From positions 3,968,001-4,032,000 of the forward strand of contig NZ_CP132339.1 in the NCBI RefSeq assembly GCF_030944405.1: DNA of 64,000 nucleotides, written 5' to 3'. The position numbers and the translations under genes are program-made. Below, piece by piece: positions 1 through 8,992 of this stretch (position 1 is its first letter; each line of letters starts with the position of its first letter). Source of the DNA: Janthinobacterium sp. J1-1. Its GTDB lineage: Bacteria > Pseudomonadota > Gammaproteobacteria > Burkholderiales > Burkholderiaceae_D. Under the pieces are notes generated by a model. That model was not told the origin of the DNA. It worked only from the letters and a program-made list of their open reading frames with translations, and did not search any database.

Positions 1-278
1 TGGATATCGCTGGGGGCGGACGACAGGCGGGCGACCACGTCGTAGGTGCCGGGCTGCGCAAACACGCCCTGGCGCAATTCCTCGGGCAGGTCGGGATGGA
101 TGGTCAACTGGCCCTTGAGCAGGCCGTTCGACTTGGCGTGCGCATCGCGGATCGCATGGCGGTGGCGCTCGAACGCGCAGCGCGACGAGGCGGCCATGGT
201 GTCGACGATGTCGTTGGTGAGCGCGGCCTCATCGTCTGTGATGACTTCGATATCGGGGGTATAGGGTATGGGCTTCAA
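1..278 (-). CDS. Catalase-family protein, N-terminal part (runs off the window)
   Basis: The first about 92 residues of a protein whose remainder lies left of the window. The N-terminus reads as the opening of the heme-dependent catalase-like family (the smaller catalase-related proteins of proteobacteria, not the classical KatA/KatE opening): a short proline-rich lead, an acidic stretch, then HAKSNGLLKGQL followed by a GVFAQPGTYDVVARLSS segment. These proteins are thought to act on peroxides or in lipid-peroxide metabolism; which reaction this one catalyses cannot be told from the visible part. The start is a TTG at 278-276, preceded by a TGAGGA ribosome binding site at 282-287; an ATG further inside would remove conserved residues. 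Transcribed away from the AI-2E gene, sharing the AT-rich 279-569 spacer. Family assignment is by eye. Confidence 0.7.
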   Translation of the reverse strand, partial: MKPIPYTPDIEVITDDEAALTNDIVDTMAASSRCAFERHRHAIRDAHAKSNGLLKGQLTIHPDLPEELRQGVFAQPGTYDVVARLSSAPSDI

Positions 279-569
279 ATGGTCCTCAATAGGGCAAAGG
301 GTTGATATAAAAAGAACGATAGTGCTTTTATATATTTAACAAAATATCATTTTTCTGTCGATCTCCCCGCACGATTGCGGCACGCCAACTTCTCGGCCAG
401 GCAGCAGGGCGTGGTTTTCCGGAACTTTTTCGATTTTGCTGTCACGGCCCTTCATGAATTGCATCGCCGACCTGTAAAGTGGCGGGTGGATCTGGCCATG
501 CGGAAATCGGCCTGCGTCTTGTCGCCGGCTGGCCGGCTGTCTCGGGAAGAAAAAAGGGAAGTAGTTGAC
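279..569. other. Intergenic spacer, AT-rich, between divergent genes
   Basis: About 290 bases without a credible gene between the catalase-family gene (leftward) and the AI-2E family gene (rightward). The stretch near 300-355 is strikingly AT-rich for this genome and probably holds promoters for both. The downstream reading frame stays open back to 375, but that extension lacks a ribosome binding site and family similarity, so it is treated as non-coding. Confidence 0.5.
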
Positions 570-2441
570 ATGGCATTAAAAAACACCGTGCTGTCACGGC
601 CCGCGATGAGTTCGGCAGTGACCATCACCTGCGCGCTGGGCCTGCTGTATTTCGGCCGCCCGGTGCTCGAACCGCTGGTGCTGGCCTTGATTCTGAGCCT
701 GGTGATCTCGCCGCTGATCCGCGTCTTCAATCGCTGGGGACTGGGCTTTTTCACCTCGACCGTGGTGTCGCTGCTGCTGGTGGGGGCGTCCGTGGCGGCG
801 GTGGGCGCGGTGCTGGCGCTGCAACTGGTGTCGGTCACCAAAGAATTGCCGCATTACCGTTCCGCGATCCACACCAAGATCGAACGGATACAGGAGCTGA
901 CCGAACGCCCGTTCGTGCGCCTGGCCGCCGAATTGAATGCCGTGTCGCCGCTGGCCAAGAGTACCGGCCACACGGCGGTCGCCGGCCTGCCGCGCAATGC
1001 GATGCAGCCGATACCGGTGGAGATCCGCACGCCGGTGCCGGCCGCGCGCGATACCGTGGCGCGTTTCGTTTCCGTCATTTCAGGTCCGGTCGGCGAGGCG
1101 GGGCTGGTATTCGTGCTGCTGGTGTTTATCCTGCTGGAACACGAGTCGCTGCGCGAGCGCGCGGTGCGCCTGGCGGGGCAGGGCGACGTCAGCCGCACCA
1201 TGCGCACCCTGGTGCATGCGGCCGAAGGCGTGTCGCGGTTTTTCTTCTCTCAGCTTATCGTCAACATCATCTTTGCGCTGACCGTCTCGCTGGGGCTGTG
1301 GCTGCTGCAGGTGCCGCATGCCCTGCTGTGGGGTTCATTGAGCGGCCTGCTGCGCTTCGTGCCCTACGTGGGCGCGCTGGTGGCCGGCCTGGCCATCACC
1401 GTGTTCGTGGCCGCCATCGATCCCGGCTGGACCCTGGCCTTGTCATGCATGGCCCTGTTCGCCGCGCTGGAGGTTGTGGTTGCCAATATCGTCGAACCGA
1501 AGGTGTATGGCCACAGTTCCGGCCTGTCGCCGCTGGCGGTGATCGTCTCGGCCCTGTTCTGGGGCACCATGTGGGGCCCGGCCGGGCTGTTGATTTCCAC
1601 GCCGCTGACCCTGTGCCTGGTGGTGGCCGGCCGCCATATCCGCGCGCTCGAAGCGATCACCATCCTGTTTGCCGACACACCGGGCGTGAGCGAAGCCGAG
1701 CGCTTCTATCACCGCGTGCTGGCCGGCAGTTCCACCGCCATCATCGAGCATGCCCAGGCCTATCTGCGCAGGAACAGCTTTGCGCGCTACTGCGACCATG
1801 TGCTGCTGCCGGGCCTGGACCTGGCGATGCGCGACCGCGCGCTGGGCCTGATCGACCAGGCCCAGCAGGACCGCATCCGCGGCACCGTGATTGCCCTGGC
1901 CGATACCCTGGCGCAGGCCGCCAGTGGCAGCCGCTACGGCGCCTGGCGCCGCCGCAAGGTGTCGCTGGCGGAAGCCAATATCGGCGCCCACCTGCGCCAT
2001 GCGCGCGAAGCGCGGCTGGGCACTTTCCAGGGCTCGCTCGACGTGCCGCTGCACTCGGTGATCCTGTGCGCCAGCCTGGCCAACGATCGTGACGAGTTTC
2101 GCACCGAACTGCTGGTGCTGGCGCTGCGCGAAGTGTGCGGCGACGTGCGCAGCATCGTGCTGGGCCAACCGCAACCGGAACCGGTGACCGAAAAGGGCGG
2201 GCTGGTCGGCACCGCCTTCATCATCTATCCGGACGAAGCGGCGCTCGACGAATGGCGCGTGCTGGCCGGCGAGCTGCGCGAGTATCTGCCCGACGCCACC
2301 CTGGTCACCATCCGCCACCGCACCGGCGTGTCGCCATCGCATCAGTCCGCGGTGGAGCAGTCGGTCGATATCGTCTTGCGCTCGTTCGAGGAAGGGCTGG
2401 CGTTCGTCACGCCGGAAAAAGCCAGCGTGGCCAAGCGCTGA
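570..2441 (+). CDS. AI-2E family (TqsA/PerM-type) membrane protein with long cytosolic C-terminal extension
   Basis: Predicted inner-membrane protein of 623 residues. Residues 1 to about 360 carry the pattern of the AI-2E family: two hydrophobic hairpins near 15-85, a long polar segment, then a cluster of membrane helices from about 180 to 355 including the conserved HALLWGSLSGLLRFVPYVGA and an LLISTPLT segment. The family contains the autoinducer-2 exporter TqsA and permease PerM, but most members have no known substrate. Residues about 370-623 form a soluble, Arg/Leu-rich tail, so the protein is much longer than the usual 350 or so residues. The ATG at 570 follows an AAGGGAAG stretch; the frame is open further upstream to 375 but that part looks non-coding. 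Monocistronic; the convergent LysR gene starts 12 bp beyond its stop. Confidence 0.85.
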   Translation: MALKNTVLSRPAMSSAVTITCALGLLYFGRPVLEPLVLALILSLVISPLIRVFNRWGLGFFTSTVVSLLLVGASVAAVGAVLALQLVSVTKELPHYRSAIHTKIERIQELTERPFVRLAAELNAVSPLAKSTGHTAVAGLPRNAMQPIPVEIRTPVPAARDTVARFVSVISGPVGEAGLVFVLLVFILLEHESLRERAVRLAGQGDVSRTMRTLVHAAEGVSRFFFSQLIVNIIFALTVSLGLWLLQVPHALLWGSLSGLLRFVPYVGALVAGLAITVFVAAIDPGWTLALSCMALFAALEVVVANIVEPKVYGHSSGLSPLAVIVSALFWGTMWGPAGLLISTPLTLCLVVAGRHIRALEAITILFADTPGVSEAERFYHRVLAGSSTAIIEHAQAYLRRNSFARYCDHVLLPGLDLAMRDRALGLIDQAQQDRIRGTVIALADTLAQAASGSRYGAWRRRKVSLAEANIGAHLRHAREARLGTFQGSLDVPLHSVILCASLANDRDEFRTELLVLALREVCGDVRSIVLGQPQPEPVTEKGGLVGTAFIIYPDEAALDEWRVLAGELREYLPDATLVTIRHRTGVSPSHQSAVEQSVDIVLRSFEEGLAFVTPEKASVAKR

Positions 2442-2453
2442 TTTGTTGTCTGG

Positions 2454-3428
2454 CTAGGCCGGCGCCGCCGCGCCGCCCTGCGCAAAAAACCAGCTGCGGA
2501 AGCGCTGCAGGGCGCGGTCGTCCGCCTTGTCTTCGCGATACGCCAGGTAGTGATGGGTGTCTTCCAGTACCAGCTCCTGCGCGAGCGGCCTGGTCAGCTG
2601 CCCCTGCGCGATCAACGGACTTACCAGGTGGTCGAAACCGAGCGCCACGCCCTGGTTGTTGAGCGTCATCTGTATCAGCAGGTTGTAGTCATTCGCATTG
2701 AAATAATGCGCCCCATGCTGCAGGCCGTCGGCCATGTCCAGGCGGTGCACGGCCAGCCACACGCTCCAGTCCACATGCTCGGCCACCTGCGATCGTCCGT
2801 AAGGGCTCAGGTTCAGCAGCACGCCATTCCTCAGGCCCTCCAGGCTGCCGATCTCGGGATGCTGTTCCAGGTAGCGCGGCGTGCACACCGGATAGATGCG
2901 GTCGTGGAATAGCGCCACGCTGACATAACCCTCGCGCACGCGCGACATCTTGGTGATGAACACGTCCGGATGCATGCCCGGCTCGAGCGACAAAAAATTC
3001 TGCGTGGTGACCAGGTCGAGGTCGATATCGGGATTGGCGCTGAAAAAGCTGGGCAGCCGGTGCGCCATCCACAAGGCGGAAAAAGCGGGCGTGCAGCAGA
3101 CCGTCACCGTGTGCCTGGCGTGCTTGCCGTGATCCTTGCGCACTCTTGCCGCCGCCTGGGCAATGTTGAGAAACGATAGCTGGGCCGCCTCGAAGAAGAT
3201 CGAACCGGCCGGCGTCAGCCTGACCGAGCGGCCGACCCGGTCGAACAGGCTGGCGCCCAGATGTTCTTCCAGTTCCTTGATCTGGCGGCTGATCGCCGCC
3301 TGCGTCACGCACAGGCTTTCGGCCGCCCGGGTAAAGCTCTGGTAGCGCGCCGCGGCAACAAAGGAACGTACCGCCCGCAGCGAAGGCATCTTGAGCAACA
3401 GCTGGTCGGTGGAGGGATGCTGATTCAT
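2454..3428 (-). CDS. LysR family transcriptional regulator (GcvA-like)
   Basis: A 324-residue LysR-type regulator. An N-terminal winged helix-turn-helix covers about residues 13-75, with the typical FTRAAESLCVTQAAISRQIK recognition region and LFDRVGRSVRLTPAG wing. The C-terminal effector-binding domain continues to about 310 and resembles the GcvA subgroup. It is divergently transcribed from the FAD amine oxidoreductase/MFS/DapA-fold/aldehyde dehydrogenase operon beginning at 3689, which is the standard arrangement for a LysR activator controlling its neighbour, so it is the likely regulator of that operon. The inducer is unknown. An imperfect inverted repeat in the divergent spacer is listed separately. 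An ATG further downstream (MPSLRAV) is a possible alternative start. Confidence 0.9.
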   Translation of the reverse strand: MNQHPSTDQLLLKMPSLRAVRSFVAAARYQSFTRAAESLCVTQAAISRQIKELEEHLGASLFDRVGRSVRLTPAGSIFFEAAQLSFLNIAQAAARVRKDHGKHARHTVTVCCTPAFSALWMAHRLPSFFSANPDIDLDLVTTQNFLSLEPGMHPDVFITKMSRVREGYVSVALFHDRIYPVCTPRYLEQHPEIGSLEGLRNGVLLNLSPYGRSQVAEHVDWSVWLAVHRLDMADGLQHGAHYFNANDYNLLIQMTLNNQGVALGFDHLVSPLIAQGQLTRPLAQELVLEDTHHYLAYREDKADDRALQRFRSWFFAQGGAAAPA

Positions 3429-3450
3429 AACGCCTTGTTATCAATTTTAT

Positions 3451-3470
3451 GCACGAAAAGTCGTTTGTGC
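3451..3470. promoter_or_regulatory. Imperfect inverted repeat, possible LysR binding site
   Basis: A 20-bp imperfect dyad with outer arms GCAC (3451-3454) and GTGC (3467-3470), 23 bp upstream of the LysR start in the 260-bp divergent spacer (3429-3688). LysR proteins usually bind dyads in such spacers and repress their own gene; assignment to this regulator is inference from position only. The rest of the spacer is AT-rich and shows no gene. Confidence 0.3.
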
Positions 3471-3688
3471 CCGGCTCGCGGAATATCTAGACTCTGTCAT
3501 CAGATAAAAACATTATATCGGCATCAAACCACAATCACCAATCATTCCCCATTTCCCCGAATCGTGATTGATGGCGCAGTGACCGGCATAAAAAAACAAG
3601 CCTACGTTGAATTGCTTTTTGTGATGTATTGATTATTTATGAATATAAATAATCGGACATGGACCAAAAGCGGCACAGGAGACAAAAC

Positions 3689-5008
3689 ATGAATAAATCT
3701 ATCGTTACGCCCAAGGACGATGCGATGTGCGGCTGGTTTCACACCGCCCCCGCACGCCAGGCCAAACCGGCGCACAGCGGCGAAAAAAAGGCCCGCTGGG
3801 CCGTGGTCGGCGCCGGCTTCACCGGCCTGGCGGCCGCGCGGCAACTGGCCTTGCATTTCCCCAGCGACGAAGTCGTGCTGATCGATGCGCAGGAAGTCGG
3901 CTTCGGTACCTCGGGCCGCAACGCCGGCTTTGCCATCGACCTGCCACACGACATCGGCGCCGACGACTATATCGGCGACATCGCCATCGCCAGGAGCACC
4001 CTCAAGCTCAACCGGATGGGCCAGTCCATCCTGCGGTCGCAGGTGGAGACGCATGGCATCGATTGCCATCTGCGCGCCAGCGGCAAGTACCAGGCGGCGG
4101 TCGAGGATCGCGGTATTGCCGTGCTGGAAGCCTACCGGCGCGGCCTGGACAAGCTGGGCGAGGCCTACGAGGTGATACCGGGCAAGGACTTGCCGGACCA
4201 TATAGGCACCAGCTTCTATCGCCAGGCATTATTTACACCCGGCACCATGCTGGTGCAGCCGGCTGCCCTGGTCAAGGGGCTGGCCGACAGCCTGCCGGCC
4301 AATGTCACCCTGTATGAAAACACGGCGATCACCGGCGTCGAGTACGGCGCGCAGGTGGTGCTGACGCACGGCCAGGGCCGCATCATCGCCGACCAGCTGG
4401 TGCTGGCCAACAACGCCTTTGGCGCGCGCTTCGGTTTCCTGAAACACACCGTGCTGCCCATGTACCTGTACGCCAGCCTGTCGCGCCCGCTCACGGACGC
4501 CGAGCAGGCGCAGCTGGGCGGCAAGCCGTTCTGGGGCGTGATTCCCGCCGACCCGTTCGGCAGCACGGTACGCCGCACGCACGACAACCGCATCCTGATG
4601 CGCAACAGCTTCAGCTTCAATCCGGGCCAGCAGTCCAAGCCGCACTGCCTGAAGCGCTTCCTGGAAAATCATCGTCTGTCCTTCCAGCGGCGCTTTCCCA
4701 TGCTGCCCGAGGTCGATTTCGACTACACCTGGAGCGGTTCGCTGGCGCTGACGCAGAACCACCAGGGCTTTTTTGGCCGGCTGGCGCCGAATGTGTACGG
4801 CGCGCTGTTCTGCAATGGCCTGGGCATCACGCGCGGCACCGTCACCGGCACCTTGCTGGCGGACATAATCGCCGGCAAGCGCCATGAACTGAGCGATTTC
4901 CTGCTGGCCACCTCCGGCCCGAATACCTTGCCGCCGGAGCCTTTCCTGTCGGTCGGTGTCAACGCCCGCCTGTGGTGGGGCCAGCGCCAGGCGGGCATGG
5001 AAAGCTGA
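3689..5008 (+). CDS. FAD-dependent amine/amino-acid oxidoreductase (DAO family), cytoplasmic
   Basis: A 439-residue flavoprotein of the D-amino acid oxidase (DAO) superfamily, similar to gamma-glutamylputrescine oxidoreductase PuuB and related oxidases. The dinucleotide-binding motif VVGAGFTGLAAARQLA lies near residues 34-50, followed by the FGTSGRNAGF flavin-contacting motif. Members oxidise the C-N bond of amines or D-amino acids to an imine. The start at 3689 follows AGGAG at 3677-3681; a more upstream ATG at 3659 lacks such a site. It is the first gene of an operon with an MFS transporter, a DapA-fold enzyme and an aldehyde dehydrogenase. A strikingly similar protein with a twin-arginine signal is encoded at 11526-12962; this copy has no export signal. 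The substrate is not known. Confidence 0.85.
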   Translation: MNKSIVTPKDDAMCGWFHTAPARQAKPAHSGEKKARWAVVGAGFTGLAAARQLALHFPSDEVVLIDAQEVGFGTSGRNAGFAIDLPHDIGADDYIGDIAIARSTLKLNRMGQSILRSQVETHGIDCHLRASGKYQAAVEDRGIAVLEAYRRGLDKLGEAYEVIPGKDLPDHIGTSFYRQALFTPGTMLVQPAALVKGLADSLPANVTLYENTAITGVEYGAQVVLTHGQGRIIADQLVLANNAFGARFGFLKHTVLPMYLYASLSRPLTDAEQAQLGGKPFWGVIPADPFGSTVRRTHDNRILMRNSFSFNPGQQSKPHCLKRFLENHRLSFQRRFPMLPEVDFDYTWSGSLALTQNHQGFFGRLAPNVYGALFCNGLGITRGTVTGTLLADIIAGKRHELSDFLLATSGPNTLPPEPFLSVGVNARLWWGQRQAGMES

Positions 5009-5124
5009 TTCATTCACACCAGCAATAAACCAGGGAACTCACACTGACTGATATTTTCTGAATCGAGAGATTCAGCAGGGTTGCATACGCGCAGAATTAA
5101 TAAAACCACAGGAGATAATCTGCA

Positions 5125-6480
5125 ATGAATAACAATTATAAAACCGATAAAGATGGATCGCTCACCTCCATCGAAGATGTGCCATTAAATGGATTCCATC
5201 AATTAATGACATTGCGTTCAGGCGGCGGCTGGATATTGGACGGCTATGTCCTGAGTATTATTGGCGTCGCCATCGTGCAGTTTTCCGATTACCTGCAATT
5301 GGATACATTCTGGCAGGGCATGGTCGCCGCTTCGGCCATGCTGGGCACGTTTTGCAGCGGCTTCCTCGGCGGCTGGCTGACCGACAGGGTAGGGCGCCGG
5401 CGCCTGTTTTTTGTCGGCCCCGTGCTGTTTATCGTGGGGTCCATCGGCTCATTGTGGGTCGAATCGGGCATCGCTCTGTTCGTGCTGCGCTTCCTGGTCG
5501 GCATCGGCGTCGGCCTCGAATACCCGGTGGCCGGTTCCCTGCTGACCGAGTTCCTGCCGCAAAAGAACCGCGGGCCGCGCCTGGCGGGGCTGACCATCCT
5601 GTGGTTTATCGGCGCGGCGCTGTCATATATTGCCGGCAACTTCATCCTGGCGCACAGCGGCGCCGATGGCTGGCGCTGGGTATTGGCCAGCTCCGCCGTG
5701 CTCGGTGCGCTGCTGTTCCTGGTGCGCCTGGGTACGCCTGAATCGCCGCGCTGGCTGGTCAGCAAGGGCCGCCTCGACGAAGCCGACCGGGTCATCAAAC
5801 AAGTCTATGGCGCATCGTTTTCGGTGGCCAACATGCCTGCGCAGAGCACGGAAAAGAAAGTCTCGCTGGGCGACCTGCTGCATTCGGGCTACGGCAAGCG
5901 CATGCTGTTCGTGATCGTCTTCTGGACCGCCGCCGTGGTGCCGATGTTCGCCGTGTATTCGTTCGCTCCCGTGGTATTGCAGGCCCTGAAACTCAAGGGC
6001 GACTGGGCCGCCTATGGCTCCGTGCTGATCACCCTGCTGTTCGTGGTCGGCTGCGTGGTTGCCACCCGCCTGATCGACAGCATGGGCCGCCGCCCGTTGA
6101 TCATCCACAGCTTCCTGTGGTCCAGCCTGGCGCTGCTGGGGCTGGGCGCCTTTGCCGACAGCGGCGAAATCCTGGTGCTGCTGATGTTCGGCGCCTATGC
6201 GCTGTTTATCGGCGGCGCCCAGGTGCTGGAACTGGTCTACCCGAACGAGCTGTTCCCCACCGAGATACGCGCCTTTGCCGTCGGCATCGGCTCGTCCATG
6301 ACCCGCGTCGGCGCCGCCGTCGGCACCTGGCTGGTACCGATGTCGCTGCACAGCATCGGCATCGGCAACACCATGTATGTGGCCGCGGCCGTGTCGCTGG
6401 TCGGGCTGCTGGTGTCGGTCTGGCTGGCGCCCGAGACGCGCGGCATGAGCCTGGAGCAGGCCGCGTCGCTGCGTCGCTGA
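5125..6480 (+). CDS. MFS transporter (sugar/metabolite:H+ symporter type)
   Basis: A 451-residue major facilitator superfamily permease with about twelve hydrophobic segments. The family hallmark DRVGRRR sits in the loop after the second helix, a second copy (DSMGRRP) in the matching loop of the C-terminal half, and PESPRWL in the central region as in sugar-porter and metabolite:H+ symporter relatives. Residues 1-30 are a polar cytoplasmic lead. Start ATG 5125 is preceded by AGGAGA at 5110-5115. Lying between an amine oxidoreductase and a DapA-fold enzyme, it most likely imports the amine or amino acid degraded by the operon; this is inferred from context, not from specificity residues. Confidence 0.88.
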   Translation: MNNNYKTDKDGSLTSIEDVPLNGFHQLMTLRSGGGWILDGYVLSIIGVAIVQFSDYLQLDTFWQGMVAASAMLGTFCSGFLGGWLTDRVGRRRLFFVGPVLFIVGSIGSLWVESGIALFVLRFLVGIGVGLEYPVAGSLLTEFLPQKNRGPRLAGLTILWFIGAALSYIAGNFILAHSGADGWRWVLASSAVLGALLFLVRLGTPESPRWLVSKGRLDEADRVIKQVYGASFSVANMPAQSTEKKVSLGDLLHSGYGKRMLFVIVFWTAAVVPMFAVYSFAPVVLQALKLKGDWAAYGSVLITLLFVVGCVVATRLIDSMGRRPLIIHSFLWSSLALLGLGAFADSGEILVLLMFGAYALFIGGAQVLELVYPNELFPTEIRAFAVGIGSSMTRVGAAVGTWLVPMSLHSIGIGNTMYVAAAVSLVGLLVSVWLAPETRGMSLEQAASLRR

Positions 6481-6523
6481 TTCCGCACTTTTCCACCTCA
6501 TTACTTCACCGAAAGAGATCATC

Positions 6524-7432
6524 ATGACATTCGAAGGCATCTACACCCCCGCGATCACGCCCCTGGCGGCCGACGGCAGCATCGACAACACGGCGTTTGC
6601 CGAAGTGCTGGAATACCTGGTCGCCGAAGGCATCCACGGCATCATCATCGCCGGTTCCACCGGCGAATACTATGCGCACTCGACCGAGGAGCGCGTGGCG
6701 CTGGCCAGGCTGGCCAAGGACGTGATCGGCAACCGCGCGCAACTGATTATCGGCACCGGCGCCATCCGCACCGAGGAATCGGTCGAGTACGCCAGGCTGG
6801 CGAAAGCGATCCAGGCCGACGCCATCCTGGTCGGCACGCCGCCGTACGCTCTGCCGACCGAGCAGGAAAACGCCGCCCACGCGCTGGCCATCGATGCGGC
6901 CGCCGGCCTGCCCATCATGCTGTACAACTACCCTGGCCGCATGGGCATGTCCATGGGCCGCGAGTTTTTCAAGACCGTCACGCAGGCGTCGAAGAACTTC
7001 GTGGCGATCAAGGAAAGTTCGGGCCAGGCCAACCAGCTGCACATGCTGGCGCGCGACTTTCCTGACATCGGCCTGTCGTGCGGCTGGGACGACCAGGCGC
7101 TGGAATTTTTTGCCTGGGGCGCGCGCAGCTGGGTCTGCGCCGGTTCTAACTTTTTGCCGAAAGAACATATCGCGCTGTACCAGGCCTGCGCCGTCGAGAA
7201 GGATTTCGACAAGGGGCGCCGCATCATGTCGGCCATGCTGCCGCTGATGGATTACCTGGAAGGCGGCAAGTTCGTGCAGGCCATCAAGCACGGCAGCACC
7301 CTGGTGGGCCTGCGCGCCGGCGGCGTGCGCGCGCCGCTGCAAGGCCTGACGCAAGACGAGCAGCAAGCCCTGCAGGCGGTTGTCACCCGCTTGAAAAGCG
7401 ACGTGGCCGCCATCACCGGCGCAGCTGCCTGA
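6524..7432 (+). CDS. Dihydrodipicolinate synthase (DapA) family aldolase/dehydratase
   Basis: A 302-residue class I aldolase-fold protein of the DapA/NanA family. The conserved GSTGE substrate-binding motif is near residue 46, the catalytic tyrosine is Tyr136 (in MLYNYPGRMG) and the Schiff-base lysine is Lys163 (in VAIKESSG), all at the spacing expected. Functions in this family range from lysine biosynthesis to sugar-acid aldolases and hydroxyproline-pathway deaminases/dehydratases. The catabolic operon context argues against the biosynthetic DapA role. A DAO flavoprotein, a DapA-fold enzyme and an aldehyde dehydrogenase together match the logic of D-hydroxyproline degradation, but no epimerase is present, so that reading is tentative. 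Its stop overlaps the next start by one base (TGATG). Confidence 0.85.
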   Translation: MTFEGIYTPAITPLAADGSIDNTAFAEVLEYLVAEGIHGIIIAGSTGEYYAHSTEERVALARLAKDVIGNRAQLIIGTGAIRTEESVEYARLAKAIQADAILVGTPPYALPTEQENAAHALAIDAAAGLPIMLYNYPGRMGMSMGREFFKTVTQASKNFVAIKESSGQANQLHMLARDFPDIGLSCGWDDQALEFFAWGARSWVCAGSNFLPKEHIALYQACAVEKDFDKGRRIMSAMLPLMDYLEGGKFVQAIKHGSTLVGLRAGGVRAPLQGLTQDEQQALQAVVTRLKSDVAAITGAAA

Positions 7433-8928
7433 TGGCCGCCGAACTGCTGTCCGCCGCACAATACGCGGCCCTGGCCGACAGCATCGTGCTGCCGACCCAG
7501 GCCTTTGTCGATGGCGGCTTTCGCCCCGCGCTGTCGGGACTGACCTTCGAGACCAGCAACCCGGCCACCGGCAAATTGCTGGCCAGTATCGCCGCCTGCG
7601 GCACCGAGGACGTCGATGTGGCCGTGGCCAATGCCAAGGCGGCGTTCGAAGACGGCCGCTGGAGCCGGCTGTCGCCCACCGAACGCAAGCATGTGCTGCT
7701 GCGCTTTGCCGACTTGCTGGAACAGCATGCGCATGAGCTGGCCGTGATGGAAAGCCTGGACAGCGGCAAGCCGATCCGCGAATGCCAGAACACGGATATT
7801 CCCGAAGCCATCCACACCGTCCGCTGGCACGCCGAGCTGATCGACAAGATCTACGATCATACGGCGCCGGTCGGCTCGAACGCGCTGGCGCTGGTGGTGC
7901 GCGAGGCGATCGGCGTGGTCGGCCTGGTGCTGCCGTGGAATTTCCCGCTGCTGATGCTGGCCTGGAAGATCGGCCCCTCGCTGGCGGCCGGCTGCTCCAT
8001 CGTCGTCAAGCCGGCCAAGGAAACCACGCTGACCGCCTTGCGCGTGGCCGAGCTGGCGCACCAGGCCGGCGTGCCGGCCGGCGTCTTCAATGTGCTGCCC
8101 GGTGGCGGGCGCGAAGTGGGCGAGCCGCTGGGCCGCCACCGCGATGTCAGCATGGTCAGTTTCACGGGCTCGACCGACACGGGCCGCTTGTTCCTGCATT
8201 ACGCGGCCGAATCCAACCTGAAGCGCGTGGTGCTCGAATGCGGCGGCAAGAATCCTGCCGTGGTGCTGAAGGACGTGGCGGACCTCGACACCGTGGCCCG
8301 GCACCTGGTCAACGGCGCATTCTGGAACATGGGCGAGAACTGCTCGGCCTCGTCGCGCCTGATCGTGCATGCGGACATCAAGCAAGCATTGCTGGAACGC
8401 ATGGGTGTTGCCATGAGAGAATGGCAGATGGGCGATCCGCTCGACCCGGAGAATCGCCTGGGCGCCATGGTCAGCCGCGCGCATTTCGACAAGGTGCGCT
8501 CCTACCTGGAGGTGGCCGCCGAGGAAAAGCTGAAGGTGGTGTTTGGCGGCGAAACCGAGCAGGGCGTCTACGTGCAGCCGACCGTGGTCGATGGCGTGGG
8601 TCCGGACAGCCGCTTGTTCCACGAAGAAATTTTCGGCCCCGTGCTGTCGGTCACCACCTTTGCCACGGTGGACGAGGCCATTGCGCTGGCCAACGACTCG
8701 GTGTACGGCCTGGCCGCCTCGGTCTACACGGACGATCTGCGCAACGCCATCAAGGTGGCGCGCGCCATCCAGGCCGGCGTGGTGACGGTGAACTGCTTTG
8801 GCGAAGGCGACGTCAGCACGCCGTTCGGCGGCTACAAGGAGTCGGGCTTTGGCGGCCGCGACAAGTCCCAGTGGGCGCACGACCAGTACACCGAGATCAA
8901 GACCATCTGGATCGACGCGCCGGCATAG
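7432..8928 (+). CDS. NAD(P)-dependent aldehyde dehydrogenase (PuuC-like)
   Basis: A 498-residue aldehyde dehydrogenase. Visible signatures are the PWNFPLL segment of the cofactor fold, the general base Glu269 in LECGGKNP and the catalytic nucleophile Cys304 in MGENCSASSR, then EEIFGPVLSV and PFGGYKESGFGGRD near the C-terminus. Closest in appearance to gamma-glutamyl-gamma-aminobutyraldehyde/aminoaldehyde dehydrogenases. It should oxidise the aldehyde made by the upstream oxidoreductase/DapA-fold pair to a carboxylic acid. Translationally coupled to the DapA-fold gene by a one-base stop/start overlap. A 10-bp stem hairpin follows its stop. Confidence 0.9.
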   Translation: MAAELLSAAQYAALADSIVLPTQAFVDGGFRPALSGLTFETSNPATGKLLASIAACGTEDVDVAVANAKAAFEDGRWSRLSPTERKHVLLRFADLLEQHAHELAVMESLDSGKPIRECQNTDIPEAIHTVRWHAELIDKIYDHTAPVGSNALALVVREAIGVVGLVLPWNFPLLMLAWKIGPSLAAGCSIVVKPAKETTLTALRVAELAHQAGVPAGVFNVLPGGGREVGEPLGRHRDVSMVSFTGSTDTGRLFLHYAAESNLKRVVLECGGKNPAVVLKDVADLDTVARHLVNGAFWNMGENCSASSRLIVHADIKQALLERMGVAMREWQMGDPLDPENRLGAMVSRAHFDKVRSYLEVAAEEKLKVVFGGETEQGVYVQPTVVDGVGPDSRLFHEEIFGPVLSVTTFATVDEAIALANDSVYGLAASVYTDDLRNAIKVARAIQAGVVTVNCFGEGDVSTPFGGYKESGFGGRDKSQWAHDQYTEIKTIWIDAPA

Positions 8929-8938
8929 GCAATACCTT

Positions 8939-8963
8939 GCGCCCGGTGGCGGTCACCGGGCGC
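8939..8963 (+). other. Intergenic hairpin after the aldehyde dehydrogenase gene
   Basis: Perfect 10-bp inverted repeat (GCGCCCGGTG / CACCGGGCGC) with a 5-base loop, between the aldehyde dehydrogenase stop and the yddG start. No T-run follows, so it is more likely an RNA-stability or attenuation element than a factor-independent terminator. Confidence 0.5.
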
Positions 8964-8992
8964 GGCAATGCAAGAACTGACTGGATAGAATA

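Noticed and set aside
8939..8963. Hairpin after the aldehyde dehydrogenase considered as a terminator
   Set aside because: No T-run follows on either strand, so it is listed only as a hairpin.
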